Shown: positions 51,965 to 62,211 of the stretch, piece after piece
How the letters are laid out: each line of letters starts with the position of its first letter
Position numbering within the stretch: the first letter of the stretch is position 1
Assembly: GCA_017649485.1 (NCBI GenBank)
Contig: JAGCGS010000040.1
Span: forward strand, 22,798-86,797
DNA: 64,000 bases
Direction: 5' to 3'
From: Bacteroidaceae bacterium
Lineage (GTDB): Bacteria > Bacteroidota > Bacteroidia > Bacteroidales > Bacteroidaceae
Notes under the pieces: model-generated
Seen by the model: only the letters and a program-made list of their open reading frames with translations
Told to the model about the DNA's origin: nothing
The model's database searches: none
Position numbers and translations under genes: made by a program

Positions 51965-52852
51965 TTATTCAACTCCATGAGCTGATACATCCTTGTTAAC
52001 GCGATGAATCAAGCCCTGAAGTACAGCACCAGGACCGCATTCTGTGAAGTCGTCAGCACCATCTTCTAACATATTCACCACGATTTGTGTCCAACGAACA
52101 GGAGCGGTAAGCTGAGCTACTAAGTTAGTCTTGATAATCTCAGGGTCGGTGTGTGGTTGTGCATCTACATTCTGATAAACAGGGCACTTAGGGGTGTTGA
52201 ACTTGGTGGCATTGATAGCTGCCTCCAGTTCCTCCTTAGCAGGCTGCATCAGTGGAGAGTGGAACGCGCCACCTACCTTCAACGGCAATGCACGCTTAGC
52301 ACCTGCAGCCTTCATCAGTTCGCAAGCCTGATTGATACCCTCAATAGAGCCGGAAATCACAATCTGACCAGGGCAGTTGTAGTTGGCTGCTACCACTACC
52401 TCACCACCATCAGACACCTGGCGGCAGATTTCCTCTACCTTCTCATCGGACAGGTTGATGATGGCTGCCATCGTTGATGGCTGCGCTTCGCAGGCCTTCT
52501 GCATTGCCATTGCACGGGCATACACCAACTTGAGGCCATCCTCGAAGCTCAGGGCACCAGCAGCTACCAAAGCAGAGAACTCGCCCAGCGAGTGACCAGC
52601 GGTCATCTCTGGCTGGAATGCTTCACCCATGCAGAGAGCAGAAATTACCGAGTGAAGGAATACGGCTGGTTGTGTTACCTTGGTTTGCTTTAACTCCTCA
52701 TCAGTGCCGTTGAACATGATGTCGGTGATTCGGAAACCAAGGATATCGTTTGCTTTGTCAAATAATTCTTTCGCCAATGGTGAAGACTCGTACAGGTCTT
52801 TACCCATACCTGAAAACTGGGCTCCTTGCCCTGGAAATACAAATGCTTTCAT
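51965..52852 (-). CDS. fabD: Malonyl-CoA:ACP transacylase
   Basis: Transfers malonyl from CoA to acyl carrier protein for fatty acid synthesis. The 295-residue protein starts MKAFVFPGQGAQFSGMGKDLY, has the nucleophile Ser in TAGHSLGEFSALV (about residue 90), the Arg-containing YARAMAMQ segment and the catalytic His in GGAFHSPLM. Length and motifs are standard. It is first in a short minus-strand group with the EamA transporter. Confidence 0.96.
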   Translation of the reverse strand: MKAFVFPGQGAQFSGMGKDLYESSPLAKELFDKANDILGFRITDIMFNGTDEELKQTKVTQPAVFLHSVISALCMGEAFQPEMTAGHSLGEFSALVAAGALSFEDGLKLVYARAMAMQKACEAQPSTMAAIINLSDEKVEEICRQVSDGGEVVVAANYNCPGQIVISGSIEGINQACELMKAAGAKRALPLKVGGAFHSPLMQPAKEELEAAINATKFNTPKCPVYQNVDAQPHTDPEIIKTNLVAQLTAPVRWTQIVVNMLEDGADDFTECGPGAVLQGLIHRVNKDVSAHGVE

Positions 52853-52897
52853 ATTCTAAATACCTTATTAAATAAATTGAGGGTGCAAAGATACTAA

Positions 52898-53350
52898 TTA
52901 TTCGTCTATCATCAAATCTTTTCTCACTTGTTTTTCAGAAGGCACACAGAACAGTGATGCTGTTAGAGCAATACAAGCACAGAGAATGCACGATGTGCTC
53001 TGCATGAGATAGTAGCCAATGACACCTGCAACTACAGGTATGGTAAGCAACAGCAATCGCATGGTACTCCATATCATATACTGATTCAAGGCTGCTTCTG
53101 TACTGACGGAGGCATCCACTTTTTTGCTCTTCATCCACGCAAAGAACTTCAGTGCTGCGGGAACACAGCATGCTGTGAGTAGGATAACCACAGTCTCTGT
53201 GAAATAAACCACCCGCACATTGTCGGCATAAGCCCCAGTAAGGTTGAATCCACCCGTCTCTCCAAGGATGACAATCAACAATGCAGCAAACCACATATAT
53301 GCGAAGTTGCGCTTCAAGGAAGCCACTGTCTGTTTGATGTTCTCTTCCAT
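52898..53350 (-). CDS. Four-helix membrane protein of unknown function
   Basis: A 150-residue protein with four hydrophobic segments (about 18-36, 46-68, 92-112 and 116-135) and short charged ends. There is a long N-terminal cytoplasmic helix (MEENIKQTVASLKRNFAYMW). No domain is recognised. It lies behind its own start between fabD and a divergent HAD gene. It could be a small accessory membrane protein; no function is proposed. Confidence 0.7.
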   Translation of the reverse strand: MEENIKQTVASLKRNFAYMWFAALLIVILGETGGFNLTGAYADNVRVVYFTETVVILLTACCVPAALKFFAWMKSKKVDASVSTEAALNQYMIWSTMRLLLLTIPVVAGVIGYYLMQSTSCILCACIALTASLFCVPSEKQVRKDLMIDE

Positions 53351-53439
53351 ATTCCTGAACGTTTTTAGTGATTTTGTTGCAAAGATAAGGATTTTCTTTG
53401 TAACTTCGCAGCCGAATTGAACAATAGGTTTGTTTTTTT

Positions 53440-54099
53440 ATGAATACGAATGAGAGATTATCGGCCTTATTTGACTTCGATGGAGTAGTCATGGACACCG
53501 AATCACAGTACAGTATTTTTTGGCATCAGATAGGGGTAGATTACCTGCAGCACGACAATTTGGAGCAGATCATCAAGGGGCAGACCCTAACCAATATCTT
53601 CAATACGTATTTTAGTCATTTGTCCGACAAGCAGACAGAGATTGACCAAAAGCTGAAATACTTTGAGCAGCACATGAAGTATGAATATGTGACTGGTTTC
53701 GAGTCTTTCTTGGCAGATTTAAAAGCACATGGGGTGTTGACTGCCGTGGTTACCAGTTCCGATGAGGGCAAGATGGCTGCCGTTTATGAGGCACATCCAG
53801 AAATCAAGGGGATGTTTGACTACATACTGACAGCAGAAATGTTCAGCAAATCGAAACCAGATCCTGACTGCTATTTGTTGGGCATGAAGCTCTTCGGTAC
53901 AGATGCGGCACATTCTTTCGTGTTTGAAGATTCATTCAACGGATTGAAAGCCGGTATGGCATCGGGAGCAACCGTGGTGGGACTTGCCACTACCAATCAA
54001 GCTGAGGACATAGCACCATTTTGCCATTACATCCTGCACGACTACCATGATTTCTCGTTCGATAAATTGATGACATGGTATGAAAGAAGGCACTCATAA
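53440..54099 (+). CDS. HAD-family hydrolase (beta-phosphoglucomutase/phosphatase type)
   Basis: A 219-residue haloacid dehalogenase-like protein. Motif I is ALFDFDGVVMDTES, motif II VVTSSDEGK, the Lys is in FSKSKPDPDCYL and motif IV is VFEDSFNGLKAGMASG. The helical cap inserted after motif I places it in the PGMB/phosphatase group, acting on a small phosphorylated sugar or similar. It is followed by a transporter-like gene whose start lies 4 bp after its stop. Confidence 0.86.
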   Translation: MNTNERLSALFDFDGVVMDTESQYSIFWHQIGVDYLQHDNLEQIIKGQTLTNIFNTYFSHLSDKQTEIDQKLKYFEQHMKYEYVTGFESFLADLKAHGVLTAVVTSSDEGKMAAVYEAHPEIKGMFDYILTAEMFSKSKPDPDCYLLGMKLFGTDAAHSFVFEDSFNGLKAGMASGATVVGLATTNQAEDIAPFCHYILHDYHDFSFDKLMTWYERRHS

Positions 54100-54103
54100 A
54101 CTG

Positions 54104-55045
54104 ATGACGCCAGATTTTTGGCTTATCTGTATTTCTAATTTTTTACTTTATACTGCAGTGTGGACTTTGCTCCCTGTCATGTATGCAGAGGGTTATCTGG
54201 CAGGCTTTGAACGCTTGGACATGACGAGAGCCATGTTGCTTTTTACTTTGTGCATGATTGGAATAGGTCCCTTGCATGCTTATCTGGGTGATACTTATAG
54301 GCGCAAACATGTTTTGACCTTTTCAACTTTAGGCCTGGCTTTGTGTGCTGGTGGTTTACTATTTGTTAATCAAGTGTGGCAGTTGTGCTCATTGTCAGCA
54401 GTTGCCGGTGCTCTATTTGGCATCTCCACTACAGCTGGCATTACCGTAGCCATAGACATAACGCAGTCTCGTCGGCGAGGGGCGGGTAACCGCATATATG
54501 CTTTTTCTGGAATGATGGGACTGTTTTGTGGTTTGTGTTTTCTGTCGAAACTTTACCTGATGATGGATTTTCAACAACTGGTGTATGTCTCGCTATTACT
54601 ATGGATTGGATGCTTGATAGCCGAGTCGTGCGTCTATGTGTCTTTCCGTGCTCCTGTAGGAGTAGGATTGCTGAATTTGGATCGTTTCTTTCTGCCTAAT
54701 GCTTGGCTACCTGCTTTGAATGTCTGCTTGTTAGCCATAGGTGTTGGCATGACCACCAGCCTGTTGCCTCCCTTCACAATGGTGAGTCCGATTGTTTTCT
54801 TGGCATTGACAGTTGGAATAGTGCCCCTGACAAGAATGTTCGTTAAACTGTCGCACCACTGCCAGCGTGGAACGGCCAACACCACGTTGCAGTTGGCCAT
54901 GATGACAGGTTTGCTGGTGGGCATGATAGCTGGTGAGTCTATTGAGAATGTTCTGATTCTCAGTTTGGTTATTATCGGTGTTTCTTTATTGGTACTCCCC
55001 TTGATTACACTGCCTTATTTCTGGAAGAAGCGTGTGAGGAAATGA
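54104..55045 (+). CDS. MFS-type transporter, short form
   Basis: About 313 residues with nine to ten hydrophobic segments, shorter than the usual twelve-helix MFS protein. MIGIGPLHAYLGDTYRRKHVL is the MFS loop 2-3 motif (G-x-x-x-D-x-x-x-R-R), and AVAGALFGISTTAGITVAID resembles helix 4-5. The start at 54104 (MTPDFWLIC) avoids a 20-bp overlap with the HAD gene; the one at 54080 is also possible. It may move the substrate or product of the HAD enzyme, which is inference. Confidence 0.78.
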   Translation: MTPDFWLICISNFLLYTAVWTLLPVMYAEGYLAGFERLDMTRAMLLFTLCMIGIGPLHAYLGDTYRRKHVLTFSTLGLALCAGGLLFVNQVWQLCSLSAVAGALFGISTTAGITVAIDITQSRRRGAGNRIYAFSGMMGLFCGLCFLSKLYLMMDFQQLVYVSLLLWIGCLIAESCVYVSFRAPVGVGLLNLDRFFLPNAWLPALNVCLLAIGVGMTTSLLPPFTMVSPIVFLALTVGIVPLTRMFVKLSHHCQRGTANTTLQLAMMTGLLVGMIAGESIENVLILSLVIIGVSLLVLPLITLPYFWKKRVRK

Positions 55046-55105
55046 CATCTTCGTTGGAATATCAAATAATCAAAATTACAATTGTTACTACGGAAAAAAG
55101 CAAAT

Positions 55106-55477
55106 CTATTTGAATAGGGCTATCAAATAGGGGATAAACACAATCAATCCGACGATGGCGGAAGTGATGGCTGTGACCAGTACGGCACCTGCAGCGATAT
55201 CCTTTACTTCACCTGCCATTCTCTGCCATTGGGGAGAAACCATATCCACCAATCGTTCTATGGCTGAGTTAAACAGTTCTGCAGTGATAACCATGCCGAT
55301 GCAGATTACCACTGCCAACCATTCGGCTCGTGTGATGTTGAAGAAAAAGCCTGCCACAATGACCACCAGGGCAGCTATTAGGTGAAACGTAATATTCTGC
55401 TCGTGCCCGGCACATGTCATGATGCCCTTCCAGGCATATTTGAAGCTCTTCAGCTGTTTCTTGAAATCGTAACTCAT
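55106..55477 (-). CDS. dgkA: Diacylglycerol/undecaprenol kinase family protein
   Basis: A 123-residue integral membrane kinase. Three hydrophobic segments, ARG-like opening KSFKYAWKGI, EQNITFHL and the signature TAELFNSAIERLVD (E-x-x-N-x-x-I-E) match the DgkA/UndK family, which phosphorylates diacylglycerol or undecaprenol. It follows the long RelA/SpoT gene with a 4-bp ATGA overlap, so both are likely on one transcript. Confidence 0.92.
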   Translation of the reverse strand: MSYDFKKQLKSFKYAWKGIMTCAGHEQNITFHLIAALVVIVAGFFFNITRAEWLAVVICIGMVITAELFNSAIERLVDMVSPQWQRMAGEVKDIAAGAVLVTAITSAIVGLIVFIPYLIALFK

Positions 55478-57690
55478 AGTCTGCTAACGTTTTTTACTCC
55501 TTTCACCGTCTTCAGCTTTTTGATAAGTGTATTCAGCTTCGACGTGTCGCTCACCATCACAGTCAGTTGTCCGCTAAATAGACCATCGTTAGCCTCAATG
55601 CCGATGCTGCGAAGTGTGATGCCTTCTTCCTTATTTATAATAGAGGTGATGTTGGTCACAATACCAATGTCGTCGTGTCCTACCACCATCAACGAAATAG
55701 GATATTGTGAACCTACAGATTTGCCTGCCCAACGTGCTTTCACAATGCGGTAGCCATAACGTTGACGCATATCATGGGCATTAGGACAGTTCATGCGATG
55801 GATCATGATGCCTCGCTTGATACTTACAAAGCCAAAGATGTCATCTCCGTAGATGGGGTGGCAGCATTGTGCCAACTGATACTGGATGCCCTTAAGATTC
55901 TGGTCGATAACCAGCACATCTTCATGGATATTGTCTATATCCCCCTCCATCTTCTGCAAGGAGAATCCTTCTGCAGTACGCGTTTGAGTTTCCATTATTT
56001 CAGTCTCACGGCGTAGCTGCTCTACATATTCATCAATGATGTCGGTGATGTCAAGGGTACCGTTGGCAATGTCTTGATAGAAATCGGTAATGATTTTATA
56101 TCCTTTGCGTTTGATGACGCGCATCATAGTCGATTCATCGAAGTCAATCTTTCGGTTCTTTAGCTTGCGTTCCAGTTCTTCTTTTGCATAAGCACTTTGA
56201 CGAGCTTCCGTTTCCTTCAAAGCCTGCTTGATTTTAGTGCGTGCCTTCGAGGTGACCACAATCTTCAGCCATCCCTGTTTAGGCGTTTGAGAAGCAGAAG
56301 ACATTATCTCAACCTGGTCGCCACTCTTCAACTCTTGACGGATTGGCACATTCTTACCATTCACCTTGGCACCCGTACAACTGCATCCTAACTTAGTGTG
56401 TATCATAAAGGCGAAGTCAAGAACCGTGGCACCTTTAGGCAATTTGTATAGGTCTCCCTTTGGAGTAAACACAAACACTTCGTCTTCATACAAATCCATC
56501 TTGAACTGATCCATTGCTTCCAACCCCGTGCCATCTGAACTTTCCAATGCCTCGCGAACAGAGGTAAGCCAGTCATCAAGACCAGTCTCGCCTTTGATAC
56601 CTTTGTATCTCCAGTGTGCAGCCAAGCCTCGTTCAGCCACTTCATCCATACGTTCTGTGCGAATCTGTACTTCCACCCATTTGCCCTCTGGACCCATGAC
56701 AGTGATATGCAGTGACTCATAACCGTTGCTTTTGGGAACAGACAGCCAGTCGCGCAGGCGCTTAGGGTTTGGTTGATACATATCTGTCACGATGCTATAT
56801 ACCTGCCAGCACTGCATTTTCTCCTTCTCTAATGGAGCATCCAGAATGACGCGAATGGCAAAGAGGTCATAAACACCCTCAAATGGGCATTTCTGTTTCT
56901 TCATCTTTTGGTAGATGGAGTGGATGGATTTTGTACGCCCCTTGATGTGGAACTGCAGTCCTGCATCTTCCAAATGTTTCTTCAGTGGTTGTATGAATCG
57001 TTCGATATATGCGTCTCGACTTTTCTTTGTTTCGTTGAGCTTGTCTTTGATATGATAATACATATCATGCTCCGTATATTTCAGTGAAAGGTCTTCCAAT
57101 TCCGACTTCAACGCATAGAGGCCTAACTTGTGGGCGAGGGGTGCGTAGAGGTAAGCCGCTTCATTGGCTACTTGCACACGCGCTTCATCGTTGCCCACAT
57201 CGCGTATCTGTCGCATTATGTTCACTCGATCGGCTATAATGATGAGAATCACTCGCATATCCTCAGCAAAGGTAAGTAGCAGGTTGCGGAAATTCTCCGA
57301 CTCGATGGAGGGACTTTTCTCATAAAGTTCCTGTACACGAATCAATCCACGCACGATACCTGCTACGTCAGAGCCGAAATTATTTCCAACATCCTCGATG
57401 GCGCAGACACCGCTACTCACCGAGTCGTGTAGCATGATACCCAACACAGAGGCACGCTTCATGCCAATCTCATCAGTCACAATAATGGCGGTTTGAATGC
57501 TCTTTAGCAAGGGGTTCAAACCGAAGATGTCGCGTTTCAGCTTGCCAGACTCGATTGAGCTAACCAGCTGTGTCTTGAGCTTGTGCACATCGGCAGGCAG
57601 GAACGAGTCGCCTGTCAGTCGCAGCATTTTATGATAGAGTGCAAGGAAGAGTTTTCGCTCCTCTGGCTTGAAAAATAACTGTTCTGTCAT
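55474..57690 (-). CDS. relA: Long RelA/SpoT homologue with degraded hydrolase site
   Basis: A 738-residue Rel-type protein with the full order: HD-like domain (about 30-180), synthetase (about 225-350), TGS (about 390-450), helical/linker region and C-terminal ACT (about 665-738). Synthetase motifs GRTKSIHSIYQKMKK, YDLFAIRVI, PKSNGYESLHI and VEVQIRTERMDEVAERG are intact. In the HD domain LHDS keeps His88-Asp89, but the first ligand position reads NPLL instead of HP, and the ED that usually follows HD is SVSSG. So it is probably a synthetase without efficient hydrolase activity. ATGA overlap with dgkA. Confidence 0.93.
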   Translation of the reverse strand: MTEQLFFKPEERKLFLALYHKMLRLTGDSFLPADVHKLKTQLVSSIESGKLKRDIFGLNPLLKSIQTAIIVTDEIGMKRASVLGIMLHDSVSSGVCAIEDVGNNFGSDVAGIVRGLIRVQELYEKSPSIESENFRNLLLTFAEDMRVILIIIADRVNIMRQIRDVGNDEARVQVANEAAYLYAPLAHKLGLYALKSELEDLSLKYTEHDMYYHIKDKLNETKKSRDAYIERFIQPLKKHLEDAGLQFHIKGRTKSIHSIYQKMKKQKCPFEGVYDLFAIRVILDAPLEKEKMQCWQVYSIVTDMYQPNPKRLRDWLSVPKSNGYESLHITVMGPEGKWVEVQIRTERMDEVAERGLAAHWRYKGIKGETGLDDWLTSVREALESSDGTGLEAMDQFKMDLYEDEVFVFTPKGDLYKLPKGATVLDFAFMIHTKLGCSCTGAKVNGKNVPIRQELKSGDQVEIMSSASQTPKQGWLKIVVTSKARTKIKQALKETEARQSAYAKEELERKLKNRKIDFDESTMMRVIKRKGYKIITDFYQDIANGTLDITDIIDEYVEQLRRETEIMETQTRTAEGFSLQKMEGDIDNIHEDVLVIDQNLKGIQYQLAQCCHPIYGDDIFGFVSIKRGIMIHRMNCPNAHDMRQRYGYRIVKARWAGKSVGSQYPISLMVVGHDDIGIVTNITSIINKEEGITLRSIGIEANDGLFSGQLTVMVSDTSKLNTLIKKLKTVKGVKNVSRL

Positions 57691-57840
57691 GGTGTATTCT
57701 CTAAAATTGAGTGCAAGTTAATCAAAAATGCTTAAATAATGAATATTTTTCTGTATAAATTTGGTTGGAACTAATAAAATTACTATCTTTAGGGTGGAAA
57801 AGAAATAAACACGATAGGTTTTAATTTAAACAATTTGCTT

Positions 57841-58044
57841 ATGAACGCAGATAAAATCGCAAAAAATGCCAGATTAATCTGGAATATGCTGACGCAAACT
57901 GCGACACGCATGACTTTTATAGACTTGATAGTTCAGTCACATCTTCAAGCTAATGAATTGGCTTCTGCTATTGGGTGGCTGGCACGAGAAGACAGTATTT
58001 CCATCATTGAGGAAGGCGATAAGCAGTTTTTCGTGGCATATTAA
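57841..58044 (+). CDS. Small winged-helix DNA-binding protein (DUF2582 type)
   Basis: A 67-residue protein starting MNADKIAKNARLIWNML and continuing LASAIGWLAREDSISIIEEGDKQFFV. It matches the winged helix-turn-helix family of small Bacteroidetes proteins (PF10771). The fold suggests nucleic acid binding, but the target is unknown. A -7-like TATCTTTA lies upstream, and the ATG at 57841 is preferred to the TTG at 57835. A bidirectional terminator follows 9 bp behind. Confidence 0.82.
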   Translation: MNADKIAKNARLIWNMLTQTATRMTFIDLIVQSHLQANELASAIGWLAREDSISIIEEGDKQFFVAY

Positions 58045-58052
58045 GAAAACTA

Positions 58053-58083
58053 AGAAATGGCTGGTCACTGACCAGCCATTTCT
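58053..58083. terminator. Bidirectional terminator between winged-helix gene and metallophosphoesterase
   Basis: A 14-bp perfect stem (58053-58066 with 58070-58083) with a 3-nt loop. The right arm encodes the last codons of the metallophosphoesterase. Confidence 0.8.
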
Positions 58084-59165
58084 AATACTAAGTATTCACT
58101 TTGAGTGCCTATTCTGAATTTGCCACCCCATAGGCCGATTCCTGAAGTGACGTAGATATGGGTATTTCCTTTGCGAAGATAACCATGAGATTTTTCATAC
58201 ACCATGTCGGTAATCAGGCTAATGGGAAATATCTGACCTCGATGCGTGTGACCTGACAGTTGGAAGTCAACACCTGCTGTAACAGCATTATTTAAATGAT
58301 AAGGTTGGTGATCCAATAGCAAGATGGGTTTTGAGTGATCGAGGTCTTTCGTTAGATCCGCTAATGATTTGCGGTTGTAATCATTGGCTCGATCGTCTCG
58401 CCCAACTATATATAATTCATCATTAACCAGCATAGCTTCATCTTTCAGCAATGTAATACCTGCTTGCTGAATGAGCGCCTCACTTTTCTCATTGTTAGCA
58501 TAATAGTCATGGTTTCCCAAGCAAGTAAATACTCCGTAACGGGCTTTCAGCTGTCCTAACTCTTCATACATTCGTTGTTTCTCAACTGGTACCACATCAC
58601 TGTCTATAATGTCTCCTGCAATGAGTATCAAATCTGGTTGTTCAGCATTAATCATTTCCACCCATTTTGCCAACTCCCCCTTGCCAATAGTATAACCTAA
58701 ATGCAAGTCACTAATACCAACTATTCTGATTGGTTTCATCGGTTTGTCAATCTCAATGCTCAAGGGTACGCGCACCTTGTGATGGTACCAGAGGTTTCCT
58801 CCAATGAAAGTAACTATCATGAATGTTGTAATACCCAAAGTGCCATAAAGACTGTTGTTAAACCATGGACGAATGGCAGGTATGCACAAACGAGCTATGT
58901 CTGTTACTAAAAAAATCATCAGTAAATAGAGCAATATAATCATCCATGAAGTGCTGACAATAGAAAACAGTTGATTAACCCATAGAGAAGCATGATCGTT
59001 ACGACTCGACATATAACCGAAAAACAAACCAACTGGTAATAACAGAACAATGGTGATGAGCCACTTCAGTAGATGACTAAATGGCAGGATGTGCCAAATA
59101 CGGTAATAGATGTAAATAACGGCAAGCAGCACCACTACAGGGAATATCATAAATTGTAATCTCAT
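58065..59165 (-). CDS. Membrane-bound metallophosphoesterase
   Basis: A 366-residue protein. Four to five hydrophobic segments (about 1-125) are followed by a calcineurin-like domain: GISDLHLGYTIG (DxH), AGDIIDSD (GD), CLGNHDYY (GNHD), and LLLDHQP and QLSGHTHRGQIFP (GHTH) are all intact. YVTSGIGLWGG near the end is typical of the YkuE/YaeI-like group that cleaves phosphodiester or pyrophosphate bonds at the membrane. It is a single gene on the minus strand. Confidence 0.9.
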   Translation of the reverse strand: MRLQFMIFPVVVLLAVIYIYYRIWHILPFSHLLKWLITIVLLLPVGLFFGYMSSRNDHASLWVNQLFSIVSTSWMIILLYLLMIFLVTDIARLCIPAIRPWFNNSLYGTLGITTFMIVTFIGGNLWYHHKVRVPLSIEIDKPMKPIRIVGISDLHLGYTIGKGELAKWVEMINAEQPDLILIAGDIIDSDVVPVEKQRMYEELGQLKARYGVFTCLGNHDYYANNEKSEALIQQAGITLLKDEAMLVNDELYIVGRDDRANDYNRKSLADLTKDLDHSKPILLLDHQPYHLNNAVTAGVDFQLSGHTHRGQIFPISLITDMVYEKSHGYLRKGNTHIYVTSGIGLWGGKFRIGTQSEYLVLEMAGQ

Positions 59166-59352
59166 GTTTCTTATTGGATCTCATGTTAATTATTAAGTGC
59201 AAAGTTAGTGTTTTTTTCGCTTATTTAGGGTGTATTTCTCCCAATCACGAAAAAAATGAGCCCTAAAGAGAATTTTTTTGCATTTGGATAAGGAGAAGTG
59301 CAGAATTCTTTGTATATTTGCTTTTCGTGAATAATTAATTTAAATCTATATG

Positions 59353-60879
59353 ATGTTAACACAAAAGGATATTGATTTGCTCAAGAAGAAGGGCATTTCT
59401 GAGGAAAAGCTGGTTGAAGAACTGGCATGTTTTGAACATGGTTTCCCTTTCCTGAATCTCTATGCTGCCGCATCGGTGGAAAATGGAATCATGCAATTGT
59501 CTCCTGTGAATATTGATGCATATCTCAAGGCATGGGATATCTACACATCTTCTTCCGTGGAGAGACGAGTGGTTAAATTTGTTCCTGCGTCTGGAGCTGC
59601 CAGTCGTATGTTCAAGGATTTGTTTGCATTCTTGGATGCCGACTATACTGAACCAACGAAAGCGTATGAGAAGACATTCTTTGCTGATATCCATAAGTTT
59701 GCATTCTTTGATGATTTGGATGAAGCTTGTCAGAAACTCTATGGTAAGAATATTGATGCGTTGGTAGGCGAGGGTAGCTATAAGGATGTAGTAGCAGCTT
59801 TGTTGAATGAGAATGGTTTGAACTATGGCAATCTGCCTAAGGGCTTGCTAAAGTTTCACCACTATACCCACGGCAACCGCACACCATTGGAGGAGCACTT
59901 GGTAGAAGGTGCCCTTTATGCTTCAAATAAAAATGGCAAAGTGAATGTTCACTTTACCGTTTCACCTAATCATCGTAAGCTTTTTGAAGCAAAAGCGGCA
60001 GAAACTGCCGATACATATGCCACAAAGTTTGGTGTTGAATATGACATCTCTTTCTCTGAGCAGAAAGCAAGCACTGACACTATTGCTGTAGATATGAACA
60101 ATGAGCCTTTCCGTGAAGATAATGGTGATTTGTTGTTCCGTCCAGGTGGCCATGGCGCTTTGATAGAAAACTTAAACGACCTTGATGCAGACATCGTCTT
60201 TATTAAAAATATCGATAATGTAACGAGTGATCGCATGAGAGGAGACACAGTTATATATAAAAAGGTGTTGGCTGGTGTCCTAGTGACGTTACAGCAGAAG
60301 GCTTTCCAATACTTACAGCTATTGGAGAGCGGCAAATATACTCATGAGCAGGTGCTTAACATATTACAGTTCGTGCAGAAGCAGCTTTACTGCAAAAATC
60401 CTGATACAAAGAATCTGGAAGATTCTGAGTTGGTTGTTTATTTGAAGAAAAAGCTAAATCGTCCAATGCGTGTTTGTGGTATGGTGAAAAACTTAGGCGA
60501 GCCAGGTGGTGGTCCGTTTTTGGCATATAACCCTGATGGTACTATCTCTTCTCAAATATTGGAGAGTTCACAGATAGATATGAGCGATCCTGAAAAGAAA
60601 TCTCTGTTCGAGAAGGGAACACACTTTAATCCTGTAGATCTGGTTTGCGCCATCAAAGATTTCCAGGGTAATAAGTTTGATTTGCCTAAGTATGTGGACA
60701 AGGCTACAGGCTTTATCTCACAGAAGTCAAAGAACGGCAGGGAGCTGAAGGCTTTAGAGTTGCCAGGACTGTGGAACGGTGCCATGAGCGATTGGAACAC
60801 TGTGTTTGTAGAAGTGCCGGTGTCAACATTTAATCCTGTAAAAGTGGTCAATGACTTATTGAGAGAAGCACATCAATGA
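59353..60879 (+). CDS. DUF4301 family protein
   Basis: A cytoplasmic protein of 508 residues whose full length matches, from memory, the DUF4301 family of Bacteroidetes. [17 protein letters not shown] (about residue 75) and [29 protein letters not shown] (about 255) recall nucleotidyltransferase/UDP-sugar pyrophosphorylase folds, but no activity is established. [18 protein letters not shown] and [15 protein letters not shown] are other conserved-looking blocks. It overlaps purT by 4 bp (ATGA). TATATTTG at 59313-59320 is a likely -7 box. Confidence 0.85.
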   Translation: MLTQKDIDLLKKKGISEEKLVEELACFEHGFPFLNLYAAASVENGIMQLSPVNIDAYLKAWDIYTSSSVERRVVKFVPASGAASRMFKDLFAFLDADYTEPTKAYEKTFFADIHKFAFFDDLDEACQKLYGKNIDALVGEGSYKDVVAALLNENGLNYGNLPKGLLKFHHYTHGNRTPLEEHLVEGALYASNKNGKVNVHFTVSPNHRKLFEAKAAETADTYATKFGVEYDISFSEQKASTDTIAVDMNNEPFREDNGDLLFRPGGHGALIENLNDLDADIVFIKNIDNVTSDRMRGDTVIYKKVLAGVLVTLQQKAFQYLQLLESGKYTHEQVLNILQFVQKQLYCKNPDTKNLEDSELVVYLKKKLNRPMRVCGMVKNLGEPGGGPFLAYNPDGTISSQILESSQIDMSDPEKKSLFEKGTHFNPVDLVCAIKDFQGNKFDLPKYVDKATGFISQKSKNGRELKALELPGLWNGAMSDWNTVFVEVPVSTFNPVKVVNDLLREAHQ

Positions 60880-62045
60880 AAAAGATATTATTGTTAGGTT
60901 CTGGTGAACTGGGTAAGGAGTTCACCATCGCTGCCAAGCGTTTGGGACAGTACGTGGTGGCGTGTGATGCATATGCTGGCGCTCCTGCTATGCAGGTAGC
61001 TGATGATTTTGAAGTTTTCAGTATGCTCGATGGCGAGGCTTTGCAAAAGGTGGTAGAAAAACACCATCCTGACATCATAGTACCTGAGATCGAGGCAATC
61101 CGCACTGAACGTCTCTTTGATTTTGAGAAACAAGGCATACAAGTAGTACCCAGTGCTCGTGCTGTAAACTATACAATGAACCGCAAGGCCATCCGTGATT
61201 TGGCAGCGAAAGAGTTGGGTGTTAAGACTGCTAACTACCGATATGCGAAGAACTTGGAAGAACTGAAAGAGGCTACAGCTATCATTGGCTTTCCCTGTGT
61301 TATAAAGCCGTTGATGTCATCATCTGGACATGGTCAATCGGTGGTGAAACGTGCTGAAGACTTGGAGAAGGCTTGGCAAGAGGCATGCGAAGGTAGCCGT
61401 GGTGATATCAAGGAAGTAATTGTAGAGCAGTTTATACATTTCGACTATGAGATTACTTTGCTCACAGTGACACAACAGCATGGTCTCCCAACACTTTTCT
61501 GTGCGCCAATTGGTCATGTTCAGATTAGTGGTGATTACCGTGAGAGTTTCCAACCCATGCCGATGAAGCCTGAGCACCTGCAAGCTGCTCAAGAGATGGC
61601 TGCCAAGGTAACAGGTGCACTTACTGGTGCAGGAATTTGGGGAGTGGAATTTTTTATCAGCGACCAAGATGGTGTGTATTTTTCTGAGTTGTCACCTCGT
61701 CCACACGATACTGGCATGGTAACTCTCAGCGGATGTCAGAACTTTAGCGAGTTTGAATTGCATGCCCGCACGGTATTAGGTTTGCCAATTCCTGCCATTA
61801 AACAGCTGAAAAATGGAGCAAGTGCTGTTATCCTGTCCGAAATAGCGAAACAGACGGAACCTGATTATATTGGGCTATCAGATGCTTTGCAAGAAGATGA
61901 TACAGACTTGCGCATTTTTGGCAAACCTATAGCAAGGTTACATAGAAGAATGGGAGTAATGTTGGCTACTGCGCCTTTAGGTACCGATCTAACTCCATTG
62001 CGTGACAAGTGTAAACGATTGGCATCTTTGGTTAAGGTTTGCTGA
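60876..62045 (+). CDS. purT: Formate-dependent phosphoribosylglycinamide formyltransferase (GAR transformylase 2)
   Basis: Uses formate and ATP to formylate GAR, the third step of purine synthesis. The 389-residue ATP-grasp enzyme opens [23 protein letters not shown] and contains [73 protein letters not shown] and [14 protein letters not shown], all diagnostic of PurT. It is coupled to the DUF4301 gene by a 4-bp overlap. Confidence 0.96.
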   Translation: MKKILLLGSGELGKEFTIAAKRLGQYVVACDAYAGAPAMQVADDFEVFSMLDGEALQKVVEKHHPDIIVPEIEAIRTERLFDFEKQGIQVVPSARAVNYTMNRKAIRDLAAKELGVKTANYRYAKNLEELKEATAIIGFPCVIKPLMSSSGHGQSVVKRAEDLEKAWQEACEGSRGDIKEVIVEQFIHFDYEITLLTVTQQHGLPTLFCAPIGHVQISGDYRESFQPMPMKPEHLQAAQEMAAKVTGALTGAGIWGVEFFISDQDGVYFSELSPRPHDTGMVTLSGCQNFSEFELHARTVLGLPIPAIKQLKNGASAVILSEIAKQTEPDYIGLSDALQEDDTDLRIFGKPIARLHRRMGVMLATAPLGTDLTPLRDKCKRLASLVKVC

Positions 62046-62155
62046 AAAGTTTGTTTTTTTCTCTATAAATATTTGGAGAAATAAAAAAAAAGCACTAATT
62101 TAGTTGCCGTAATTTAACTTTTAGTTGATTCATAGTAAAGCATGAAAATGTAATG

Positions 62156-62190
62156 CGGCAACTGTCTGTGAAGACGGTTGTCGTTTTTTT
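62156..62190 (+). terminator. Intrinsic terminator upstream of yccF-like gene, possibly an attenuator
   Basis: A 12-bp stem (62156-62167 with 62172-62183, two G-T wobbles), a 4-nt loop and seven T (62184-62190). The left arm could instead pair with AGTTGCCG at 62102-62109 (8 bp), which would prevent the terminator. The hairpin lies 22 bp before the yccF-like ATG. Confidence 0.75.
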
Positions 62191-62211
62191 TATATAAAAT
62201 CATAGACTATT

